From: Deltaproteobacteria bacterium
GTDB lineage: Bacteria; Bdellovibrionota; UBA1018; UBA923
Length of the DNA: 6,523 nt
Reading direction: 5' to 3'
Assembly (NCBI GenBank): GCA_016194725.1
Contig: JACQAW010000288.1
Span: forward strand, 1 to 6,523
Under the pieces are notes generated by a model. That model was given only the letters and a program-made list of their open reading frames with translations. It did no database searches and had not been told where the DNA came from. Both the position numbers and the translations under genes were made by a program. Positions 1-5,658 of this stretch are shown here, piece by piece (positions within the stretch are counted from its first letter, which is position 1; every line of letters begins with the position of its first letter).

Positions 1-493
1 GGCGGGCGAACGAATCCAGCGCGTTGTGCAACATCTTGATGACCAGACCGGCCATGTATTTGATCTCGCTGTAGCGCGGACCGGTCAGACGATCGCCCTG
101 ATAAATCTGCTTGGTCATGCGCGCGAAATCGGGCGCGGCTTTGTCGCTGCATCCCAGGACCTGCGCGAACGCCAGAAGATTTTCGCCTTCGCCCTTGGCC
201 ATCTCCACCTTCAAATGCTGGTAGTTGGATTCGGTGTAAAATATCTGTTCTTTTTCAACCAGCGCAAAGCCGCTGGGATTGCAGTTCGAAGTTCCCGAGG
301 TGATGCCAAAAAATTGCGAGCCAAAAGAGCCGTTCGTCGTCGATGCCATGGTCTGCGACATGACCGTATTCTTTTTGATAATCAGGCTGCCCAGGCCGCA
401 GCCGGCATCGCTGCCCGCCAACGCGGTTGAACCCATTCCCAGCAGGCACAATAGCGCCAAAATTCCATTTCGTTTTATCCGTGACACATCCAT
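1..493 (-). CDS. DUF3015 family exported protein (3' end beyond window)
   Basis: Translation from the ATG at 493-491 gives 164 residues before the left edge; the stop lies outside the window. Residues 1-26 form a signal peptide: a basic start (SRIKR), a hydrophobic core (ILALLCLLGMG) and a TALA|G cleavage site. The mature protein begins with GCGLGS (residues 31-36), followed by TTNGSFGSQFFGITSGTSNC (52-71). This glycine/threonine signature with Cys32 and Cys71 is typical of DUF3015, a family of small exported proteins of unknown function found in several Gram-negative groups. The remainder (about 75-164) looks helical and mixed in charge. The start is supported by a GGGGAAT ribosome-binding stretch just upstream; the ATG at 498 is in another frame. 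The gene is divergent from the hydrolase at 674 and has its own candidate promoter. The family call is firm, but the function is unknown, and periplasmic or surface location is inferred only from the signal peptide. Confidence 0.85.
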   Translation of the reverse strand, partial: MDVSRIKRNGILALLCLLGMGSTALAGSDAGCGLGSLIIKKNTVMSQTMASTTNGSFGSQFFGITSGTSNCNPSGFALVEKEQIFYTESNYQHLKVEMAKGEGENLLAFAQVLGCSDKAAPDFARMTKQIYQGDRLTGPRYSEIKYMAGLVIKMLHNALDSFAR

Positions 494-545
494 GTCATTC
501 CCCTTTTTTTATTGAACCGCCTGGTTAAAGGGCGGCGTAACAAAC

Positions 546-575
546 ATGTTGCGCTGCGCGACCAACACTTGTCAA
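546..575 (-). promoter_or_regulatory. candidate sigma-70 promoter for the DUF3015 gene
   Basis: On the minus strand a perfect TTGACA (575-570) is followed after 18 bases by CAACAT (551-546), a poor -10 that matches the consensus at only three positions. The predicted start point near 539 would leave a leader of about 45 bases. The -35 is convincing and the -10 is not, so either the true -10 differs or an activator helps. Confidence 0.35.
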
Positions 576-623
576 TACCAGCCGAGCATTCGAGTCAGCT
601 TTTTTGCCCAGCGTTTTGATGAA

Positions 624-652
624 TTGAGTTCATCGGTTCAACACATTATAAT
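624..652 (+). promoter_or_regulatory. sigma-70 promoter for the alpha/beta-hydrolase gene
   Basis: TTGAGT (624-629), a 17-base spacer and a perfect TATAAT (647-652) form a near-consensus housekeeping promoter. Transcription would start near 658-660, giving a leader of only about 15 bases. Most of that leader is the ribosome-binding site. This fits the TTG start at 674 and no earlier start. Confidence 0.72.
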
Positions 653-661
653 CACCGCCAT

Positions 662-667
662 GGGGGA
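662..667 (+). promoter_or_regulatory. ribosome-binding site that supports the TTG start
   Basis: GGGGGA sits six bases before the TTG at 674. The ATG at 660-662 is out of frame with the hydrolase and overlaps the predicted transcription start. The in-frame TTG is therefore the best start, and it also gives a proper lipoprotein signal peptide. Confidence 0.55.
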
Positions 668-673
668 CCGGCG

Positions 674-1507
674 TTGAAGTATTCGAGAACTCTTGGTTTT
701 TGTCTGGTGCCATTTGTCTTTTGCTCCTGCACCACTGTGTTCTATCAGCCTGATCGCTACATGTATTATCCGCCCGAGCTGAATGGCTACCGACAGGAAA
801 ATATTTATTTTGCCGCCAATCGCGAAAGTCCGCGCCTGCATGGCTGGTTCTTCAGAGTGCCCAAACCCAAAGGCACACTGGTGCTGTTTCATGGCAATGG
901 CGAAAATCTGAGCAGCCATTATGCGTCACTGGTGTGGCTGACCCATTTTGGTTATCAGCTCTTCGTCTTCGACTATCGGGGCTACGGCGAGTCCTGGGGC
1001 GACCCAAGCCCCGAGGGAGTTTATCAGGACGGCATGGCTGCACTGGCCAAGGCGCTCGAGCTGCATCACGGTACCGGCGCGGGAAAATTCATGGTCTATG
1101 GCCAAAGCCTGGGCGGTGCCGTGGCCATGCGCTGCTTTGCCGATTTCAAAGACAAGCAGGAGGCCAAGCTCGTGGTCATGGACTCCACCTTCACGTCCTA
1201 CCGCGACGTCGCGCAGGAAACGCTGGCCCATTTTTGGCTCACCTGGATCTTCAGCCCGCTGGCCCGCGTGCTGGTGTCGGACCGGTTCGCGACTGAAGAC
1301 GCGGTTAAACATCTCACGACCCGCCTGCTCGTGATTCACGACTTGCACGACCCTCTCGTACGTTTTGACAACGGCCAGAAAATTTACGATCTTGCACCTG
1401 GAAAAAAAGATTTCTGGAAGCTCGATGACGGCCGACACATCGGCGTGTTCGCGCTGGACTCAGCCAGCTATCGCAAAAAGTTTCTGGACCTGCTCGAAAC
1501 GCTTTAA
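674..1507 (+). CDS. alpha/beta-hydrolase lipoprotein (ABHD13/BEM46-like)
   Basis: This 277-residue protein is a serine hydrolase of the alpha/beta fold. Residues 1-19 are a short basic and hydrophobic leader ending in FCSC, a somewhat atypical lipobox with Cys19 as the likely lipidated residue, so the enzyme is probably anchored in the periplasm or outer membrane. The oxyanion-side motif HGNGEN is at 73-78 and DYRGYGES at 100-107. The nucleophile elbow is GQSLGG (143-148) with Ser145. The acid is probably Asp226 in IHDLHDP, and the base is His255 in GRHIG. The order and spacing match the ABHD13/BEM46-type hydrolases, whose substrates are mostly unknown; an esterase, lipase or peptidase activity is inferred. 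The start is TTG, supported by a strong promoter and ribosome-binding site. The gene stands alone on the plus strand, and its stop overlaps the stop of the convergent lipoprotein gene. No substrate can be assigned. Confidence 0.88.
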   Translation: MKYSRTLGFCLVPFVFCSCTTVFYQPDRYMYYPPELNGYRQENIYFAANRESPRLHGWFFRVPKPKGTLVLFHGNGENLSSHYASLVWLTHFGYQLFVFDYRGYGESWGDPSPEGVYQDGMAALAKALELHHGTGAGKFMVYGQSLGGAVAMRCFADFKDKQEAKLVVMDSTFTSYRDVAQETLAHFWLTWIFSPLARVLVSDRFATEDAVKHLTTRLLVIHDLHDPLVRFDNGQKIYDLAPGKKDFWKLDDGRHIGVFALDSASYRKKFLDLLETL

Positions 1508-4500
1508 AGTTTTGGCGTGGCCAAAGTCACGTTCAGGAGCAGCGAGCTCATTTTGGGACGGTTAAGCCCGCGCGCCTTCCAACGCGCGTTCATCTGCACC
1601 TTGGCGTTGACATGAACGCCATGGCGAACCGGCCGCGAAACCTGAGTCGAAACCACTATGCCGTTCTTGGCGATACGAGCCCACTTCTGCCCGCTGCCAT
1701 AAACTTTGGTAGCCGCGGCCGATTTGAGCAGCTGCGCACGCGCCGCCAGAATGGCGACCTTGGCGTTGCTGCCGGCAGGGCTTGGGCAGCTGTCTTGGCC
1801 CGCGGCATATCCGGCGCTATAGCCCGAGCCGTAACCCGCGTTGTAGCCGTCGGAATCACCGGCGCTGGCACCGCTGCCGTAGGAGTTGTTATAGGCATTG
1901 CTGTAGGCGTTGCTATAGGCGCCGTTATAGCCATCGTTATAACCGTTGCCGTGTCCGTTGTTGTAGCCCGAGCTGTACGAGTTATTAAAGGCGTCATTGT
2001 ACGCAGTGGTGTACTCACCGTTGTAGCCGTTGGTGTAACCCGAGCTGTAGCCCGAGGCGTAACAGTTGTTGTAGGATACGGTTTTGCCAGCGGCCAGCCC
2101 ATCGCTGTATCCCAACGAGTTTCCGTCCGTCGTGCCTTGTGCTCCACCCGCGTTCGAGCCATCACTGGTCGCCACGCTGGCGCCCTTGGTGTAACCCGCC
2201 TGATAATCGGGGCCGCTGTGCGCGGCCGTGTTATAGGCGTTCTGGTAGGCACTCTGGTCATAGGTTGCGCCGTAACCCTGCTGCGTGCACTGATCCAGGT
2301 AATCGGAATTCGAAGCCACGCTGCTGAGAAGCGCTTTGAGCGAGGACAATTTTGCGCCAGTTGCGGCGACATGAGCAGCAAGGCTTGCCGTACGCTTCTG
2401 AGTCGCGGTTTGCAGAAGCGGGACGCTTGCGGAAGCTGCCGAGGGGCACGCATTTGCGCCGTCGGTGTAACCTGCGCTGTAACCGACGTTGTAGCCGTTG
2501 CTTTCACCACCGCCGTAGGCGCTGTTATAACCGTCATTGTAGCCCGTCGAGGAGCCGTTGCTTTCGCCGGCGGCTGTGCCATCCGACGCGCCTAAGGACA
2601 GGCCGTCGTTATAGCCGGCGCTGTTGCCCGCGCTGAAACCATCCGTGCTGCCATTGCTGGAGCCATCTTTGTACGCATTCGCGCTGCCGTCGGCAGCGCC
2701 CGCGACCGAACCGGCATTGCTTCCATCGACGCAGGCCTGCGCGTCGTTGCTGCCGGCGTTGTATCCCGACGCGTAGCTTGAATTGTATGCGTTATTATAA
2801 GCTTGATTGTAAGCGTTGTTGTAAGCGCCCTGATAAGTGGCGGCGTAGCCATCGTTATAGCCATCGGTGCCCGCAACAGCCGCACCGTCCGCTGCGCCAT
2901 TGCCGGCCTCGGTTTGATTTTGCGCCTGCGCCGTCGACACGCCACTCAGGTAAGCCGCGAAAAGATCGTTGGTCGCCGAGCAGTCCAGAATACCGCTGCC
3001 GAAAATCTGGCGAGTCAGCGGATCGGCAAAGCCGTTCACGCCCGCATAGGCAATCGAGAAGGTTTCGGTTGTCGTCGAGGTGTCACCCGGCGAGAAACGA
3101 ATCGTCAGCGTGCAGCTGCCGCCATGTGCGGTCAATACCGTGCCACCCGCGCAGGTGCCGCCCGAAATCGAAAGCGGCGCGGTCAGCCCCAGCGCGCTGT
3201 CGGTAATGGCGCCCATGGTGCCATCGACACGGCCCTTATTGGTGATGGTGAAGGTCAAATCGCTGCTGGTGCCGATTGCCACGTTGCCGTACGAGTTGGC
3301 GGTAACATCAGAATAATAGAAATGGGGCAACGGCGGCGGACACTGGGGCTGCGGATAATTGTCGCAGTCCAGAAAACCGCTGCCACGAATGGCGCGCGTT
3401 GCGTCGGCCGTGCCGTTGATCGTGGGGCCGGAATATTTCAGATCTATCGTCTCGTTGACCTGGGGTTCGGCAGCGGGAGTGAACTGCACGTTGATCGTGC
3501 AGGTTCCGCCGTAAGCCGCAATCGATGTGGCCGTAAGGCAGGTGCCGTCGGTAATCGTGAACGGCGCGCTCAGTCCCAGCGAATTGGTGTTCAAGGTGGC
3601 CAGCGCGGCATCGGCGTCACCATTGTTGGTGACCGTAAAGCTGTGGCTTCCAGCTGTCCCAATGGTGACAATACCAAAGTCAAAGGTCGTCGGATCTGAA
3701 ATCGAAAGCGCGGGCGCCTGGGGCGGGCACTGTGCCTGGCGGTGGTATCTGCAGTCCAGCAAACCTGCGCCTTGAATCGCACGCGTGGCGTTCGCACTGC
3801 CCGCCGGGCTGGAGAAAGCCAGAGTGATGAGCGCGGAAGTTTGGGGCACGTCAGTGGGCGCGAAATGCACGTTAAGGGTGCAGCTGCCCGTGAGCGCCGC
3901 AACCGTGGCTCCGGTTACGCAAGATCCGCCAGTGACGCGGAAAGGGCCCGCAAGGCCCAGGCCCGTGGTGGTCGTGTCGCCAAGCAAGGCGTCGGCGCGA
4001 CCGGTGTTGGTTACCGTAAACAGGTGATCGGCCGCGGTACCGATGGTGACGGTTTGGAAGTCATACGTCACACCATCGGAAATCGAAAGCACGGCCGCTG
4101 GTTTCGGACACTGTGGCGCGGGGTGATTGGTGCAGTCCAGAATGCCAAAACCATCGAGGGTGAACTTGAAAGGCACGGCTACGTCTTGCGAGGCATCCAT
4201 CGTGGGGTCGGTGTAGTTGAAAACGATGTCCTGAAACGCATGGGCTTCCAGGGTGGGAGTGAACTTGATCGTGAGCGTGCAGTTGTTTTTTGAGTTGGCC
4301 TGAATCACGGCGGTGGTGGGGCAAGTGCCGCCCGTGACAGTGTAAACGCCGGTAACTCCAAAGTTGGTCACGACGGTGGGGTCCAGAGTTGCATCGCCTG
4401 CGCCCGTGTTGGTGATGGTAAAGGTGGCTTCCTGCGACAGTCCAATGGTAACACCACCGTAAGCGGTGTTTCCGCTCATCGTAAGTTTTGCGGGCTTGGG

Positions 4501-4608
4501 TGTCGGTACCGGCTGGGGGTCGGGATTGGGCGTGGGATTCACACAGCCCGAAGCGGCCAGAATCGTTACCAAGAGAGCCGGTACTGTCCAAACATTAGGC
4601 AGGCGCAT
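1504..4608 (-). CDS. giant repeat lipoprotein: Ig-like repeats plus Tyr/Gly tetrapeptide arrays
   Basis: The protein has 1034 residues. Residues 1-22 are a lipoprotein signal (LLVTILAASGC) with Cys22 as the lipid anchor, followed by a Pro/Thr spacer (23-40). Four Ig-like repeats of the choice-of-anchor-D/ASH (Hydin-type) kind follow at about 41-168, 173-295, 300-424 and 430-545. Each has xFTxTNxG near its start, a GG[TS]C or DGTC cysteine with a partner 13-14 residues later, and a closing G[FAS]G[ILF]LDC. Next comes a Tyr-x-x-Gly/Ala/Ser array (584-619), a Gly-x3 array (629-717), an Ala/Lys-rich probable helix (about 728-768), a second Gly-x3 run (805-841), and 23 tetrapeptides, mostly starting with Tyr (846-937). 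The tail (941-1034) is basic with no acidic residue. It is probably a surface or periplasmic structural or adhesive protein. The start is supported by the lipobox, a GGAG upstream and a strong promoter. I recognise the Ig-like domains but not the whole architecture, so no function is assigned. Confidence 0.85.
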   Translation of the reverse strand: MRLPNVWTVPALLVTILAASGCVNPTPNPDPQPVPTPKPAKLTMSGNTAYGGVTIGLSQEATFTITNTGAGDATLDPTVVTNFGVTGVYTVTGGTCPTTAVIQANSKNNCTLTIKFTPTLEAHAFQDIVFNYTDPTMDASQDVAVPFKFTLDGFGILDCTNHPAPQCPKPAAVLSISDGVTYDFQTVTIGTAADHLFTVTNTGRADALLGDTTTTGLGLAGPFRVTGGSCVTGATVAALTGSCTLNVHFAPTDVPQTSALITLAFSSPAGSANATRAIQGAGLLDCRYHRQAQCPPQAPALSISDPTTFDFGIVTIGTAGSHSFTVTNNGDADAALATLNTNSLGLSAPFTITDGTCLTATSIAAYGGTCTINVQFTPAAEPQVNETIDLKYSGPTINGTADATRAIRGSGFLDCDNYPQPQCPPPLPHFYYSDVTANSYGNVAIGTSSDLTFTITNKGRVDGTMGAITDSALGLTAPLSISGGTCAGGTVLTAHGGSCTLTIRFSPGDTSTTTETFSIAYAGVNGFADPLTRQIFGSGILDCSATNDLFAAYLSGVSTAQAQNQTEAGNGAADGAAVAGTDGYNDGYAATYQGAYNNAYNQAYNNAYNSSYASGYNAGSNDAQACVDGSNAGSVAGAADGSANAYKDGSSNGSTDGFSAGNSAGYNDGLSLGASDGTAAGESNGSSTGYNDGYNSAYGGGESNGYNVGYSAGYTDGANACPSAASASVPLLQTATQKRTASLAAHVAATGAKLSSLKALLSSVASNSDYLDQCTQQGYGATYDQSAYQNAYNTAAHSGPDYQAGYTKGASVATSDGSNAGGAQGTTDGNSLGYSDGLAAGKTVSYNNCYASGYSSGYTNGYNGEYTTAYNDAFNNSYSSGYNNGHGNGYNDGYNGAYSNAYSNAYNNSYGSGASAGDSDGYNAGYGSGYSAGYAAGQDSCPSPAGSNAKVAILAARAQLLKSAAATKVYGSGQKWARIAKNGIVVSTQVSRPVRHGVHVNAKVQMNARWKARGLNRPKMSSLLLNVTLATPKL
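1798..2073 (-). repeat. 23-unit tetrapeptide array (12-base period) in the lipoprotein gene
   Basis: This stretch encodes residues 846-937, which are 23 consecutive four-residue units of the form Tyr-x-x-[Gly/Ala/Ser]. Tyr is replaced only at F874, H886, A914 and D918. The DNA therefore has a 12-base period. The Gly-Tyr dipeptide is written as GGATAT, GGCTAT, GGTTAC and GGCTAC in neighbouring units, so the repeats have diverged at silent sites while the protein pattern is kept. Short near-exact stretches remain around 1885-1925. Confidence 0.9.
2452..2727 (-). repeat. Gly-x3 array in the lipoprotein gene
   Basis: This stretch encodes residues 628-719. Glycine occurs at every fourth position from 629 to 717, 23 positions in all, with alanine instead at 645 and 697. 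It is preceded often by Asp or Asn (DG, NG) and followed in several units by Tyr. A second Gly-x3 run of ten positions lies at residues 805-841 (bases 2086-2196), with one alanine at 813. The period resembles the deca-GX3 motif of the Yae1/Lto1 family, but the context is different and homology is not implied. Confidence 0.8.
2752..2859 (-). repeat. first Tyr-x-x-Gly/Ala array (9 units)
   Basis: This stretch encodes residues 584-619, nine uninterrupted units each starting with Tyr (YNDG, YAAT, YQGA, YNNA, YNQA, YNNA, YNSS, YASG, YNAG). It passes into the Gly-x3 array through a ten-residue spacer containing Cys626 that shifts the four-residue phase by two. Confidence 0.88.
2974..4488 (-). repeat. 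four tandem Ig-like (choice-of-anchor D/ASH type) domain repeats
   Basis: Four repeats are encoded with a period of 127-129 codons. At DNA level the plus-strand octamer CAGTCCAG, which covers the LDC motif, recurs at 2981, 3365, 3752 and 4133, with spacings of 384, 387 and 381 bases. The repeats are clearly divergent over most of their length. In each one the cysteines fall at the same places: 96/110, 230/243, 357/370 and 486/499 inside the domain, and 159/167, 286/294 and 415/423 at the domain junctions. The fourth repeat ends at Cys543 and lacks the junction partner. Confidence 0.85.
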
Positions 4609-4634
4609 CGCTAAAAAATCTCCAATAGCAGTAA

Positions 4635-4656
4635 AATGATGCCATGCATTATCATT
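4635..4656. repeat. inverted repeat over the lipoprotein promoter start region
   Basis: AATGAT (4635-4640) and ATCATT (4651-4656) are perfect inverted 6-base arms around a 10-base centre that includes the palindrome ATGCAT. The right arm overlaps the -10 element and the centre covers the predicted start point. It could be an operator for a dimeric repressor or a small leader hairpin. It could also be chance in AT-rich promoter DNA. Confidence 0.3.
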
Positions 4657-4675
4657 ACTGTACTAAAGATGTCAA
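4648..4675 (-). promoter_or_regulatory. sigma-70 promoter for the giant lipoprotein gene
   Basis: On the minus strand a perfect TTGACA (4675-4670), a 16-base spacer and GATAAT (4653-4648) form a strong promoter. Transcription would start near 4641 and leave a leader of about 33 bases with a GGAGAT ribosome-binding stretch before the ATG at 4608. The promoter lies in the 107-base gap after the barrel gene, so the lipoprotein is an independent transcription unit. Confidence 0.7.
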
Positions 4676-4715
4676 TTACTTAATCCGTTGCCTGTTTGCC
4701 TATTATCAGCAGCTC

Positions 4716-5582
4716 TCAGAACATGAGCAGGCACTGCAGGCCAAACGTCTGCGGGGTCAGGCCATCGAGCTGCCGCAGCACCACCGAATAGCGCAGCTGC
4801 ACCTGGATATTGACCCTCGAAGTGCGAAAAAATCTGACGGCTGGTGCTACGCCCAGACCAAACCCCGTGATGTCATTGCCCGAATGGTTGTGGGCCCCGG
4901 CAAAGCTGAACTCACCCGAAATCAGAGGAGCAGTGCTTTTCTCGGAGAAAAAATAAGAACCGCCCAGACCCAGCTCGCTGAGGCCCGCGACGGAGGCATT
5001 GTAATTACCCGAATAGAAGATGCGCGCGCCCGCGGTATTCTCGATGTCCCACTCAAACCCCGCATAGAGGCTGTAACTGACACCCTGAACTCCCAGGCCC
5101 GTAAGCGTCGATGGCCCGAAGCCGACCAGCCAATACTTGTTGGTGGGCTGGCGCTTGAGCTGCAACTTGGCTTCATTTTGAGTCACTTCACCAATCTGCG
5201 CGTCGCCTTTGATGGGAACTTCGTTTAAAACCGAGCGCACCAGGCGCTTGGCCACCGTATCGAACTCATCAACCTCGAGCACTTTGAGCTGGCTGGTGAA
5301 CCGCACATTGCCCGAAGAATCGAGCTTGTCCAAGGTCAACAGATACGATTTTCCCAGCCGCATCACCTTGATCGACAAAACATAATCAGCGCCGCCGGCC
5401 TTGGTGGCCAGAGAATGGCTGCCCTGGCGGGGCACCTCGCCTTTTACCAATTCCTGGAGGGCGTTGGCATCGTCACCGTCAAGTCCGGTGCTCCTCACCT
5501 TCTCGACGTAAAAGCTGGAAGCCAAGGCTGAAGAGGCCGCAAAAACGGACAAGACTCCGCAAAAGAGCAGGATTTTTTTCAT
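4716..5582 (-). CDS. TolB/CsgG-like N-terminal domain with C-terminal outer-membrane beta-barrel
   Basis: Starting at the ATG at 5582 the protein has 288 residues. Residues 1-21 are a clear signal peptide (MKKILLFCGVLSVFAASSALA). An upstream in-frame ATG (5624) would add 14 polar residues in front of it and is unlikely. Residues about 24-120 hold a small alpha/beta region with GADYVLSIKVMRLGKSYLLTL (from 64), DxxGNV (around 88-93) and AKRLVRSV (111-118). This pattern is typical of TolB-N/CsgG/FlgO-like domains that report a variable divided between lipoprotein partners. Residues about 148-288 show alternating hydrophobic/polar strands with aromatic girdle residues and end in LQCLLMF with a terminal Phe, as expected for a BAM-inserted barrel of about eight strands. 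The GAGG ribosome site sits close to the ATG. The gene lies 76 bases after msrA with no convincing promoter between them, so read-through is possible. The fold call is inferred from pattern and no function is known. Confidence 0.75.
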   Translation of the reverse strand: MKKILLFCGVLSVFAASSALASSFYVEKVRSTGLDGDDANALQELVKGEVPRQGSHSLATKAGGADYVLSIKVMRLGKSYLLTLDKLDSSGNVRFTSQLKVLEVDEFDTVAKRLVRSVLNEVPIKGDAQIGEVTQNEAKLQLKRQPTNKYWLVGFGPSTLTGLGVQGVSYSLYAGFEWDIENTAGARIFYSGNYNASVAGLSELGLGGSYFFSEKSTAPLISGEFSFAGAHNHSGNDITGFGLGVAPAVRFFRTSRVNIQVQLRYSVVLRQLDGLTPQTFGLQCLLMF

Positions 5583-5624
5583 ATCCTCGATGTTAACGCA
5601 CATTGAAGTTCGTTTGCAAGGCAA

Positions 5625-5653
5625 CCCCGGAGCCTGTCCCCCGGAAGTGTTCC
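5625..5653. repeat. short GC-rich inverted-repeat cluster between msrA and the barrel gene
   Basis: The plus strand holds CCGG (5627-5630), a 10-base centre with the tract CCTGTCCCC, and CCGG again (5641-5644). The adjoining GGAA-GTG-TTCC (5643-5653) forms another small hairpin. No T-run follows on either strand, so it is not a classical terminator. The CCTGTCCCC core resembles GC-rich intergenic repeat families in other genomes, but only one copy is present here. Confidence 0.25.
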
Positions 5654-5658
5654 AAATG

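Noticed and set aside
26..430. Plus-strand open frame of 134 codons at the left edge
   Set aside because: It is antisense to the DUF3015 gene, whose signal peptide and conserved motif show the minus strand is coding.
498..515. T-run after CCCC as a plus-strand terminator
   Set aside because: No stem precedes it on the plus strand and no plus-strand gene ends there; it is the ribosome-site and A-rich leader of the DUF3015 gene read backwards.
926..1438. Minus-strand open frame of 170 codons inside the hydrolase
   Set aside because: The plus frame carries the full catalytic triad and family motifs; the minus frame has none.
1612..2595. Plus-strand open frame of 327 codons opposite the lipoprotein arrays
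   Set aside because: It lies exactly over the tetrapeptide arrays, and its Val/Ala/Gly/Arg-rich low-complexity product is the mirror of the Tyr/Gly codons. It has no ribosome site or promoter, while the minus-strand frame has a lipobox, domains and a promoter.
1798..2727. RTX-type calcium-binding repeats
   Set aside because: Units are four residues long, not the nine-residue GGxGxDxxx pattern; the Asp-Gly pairs do not follow RTX spacing.
1798..2859. CRISPR array or tandem-repeat locus
   Set aside because: The period is 12 bases in frame with a coding sequence; there are no 25-40-base repeats with unique spacers.
2803..3699. Plus-strand open frame of 298 codons opposite the Ig-like repeats
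   Set aside because: No recognisable domain; composition is Arg/Gly/Ala-rich, as expected for a shadow of GC-rich codons, and the opposite strand encodes clear Ig-like domains.
4644..5228. Plus-strand open frame of 194 codons opposite the barrel gene
   Set aside because: No domain pattern or ribosome site; the opposite frame has a signal peptide and a barrel with a terminal Phe.
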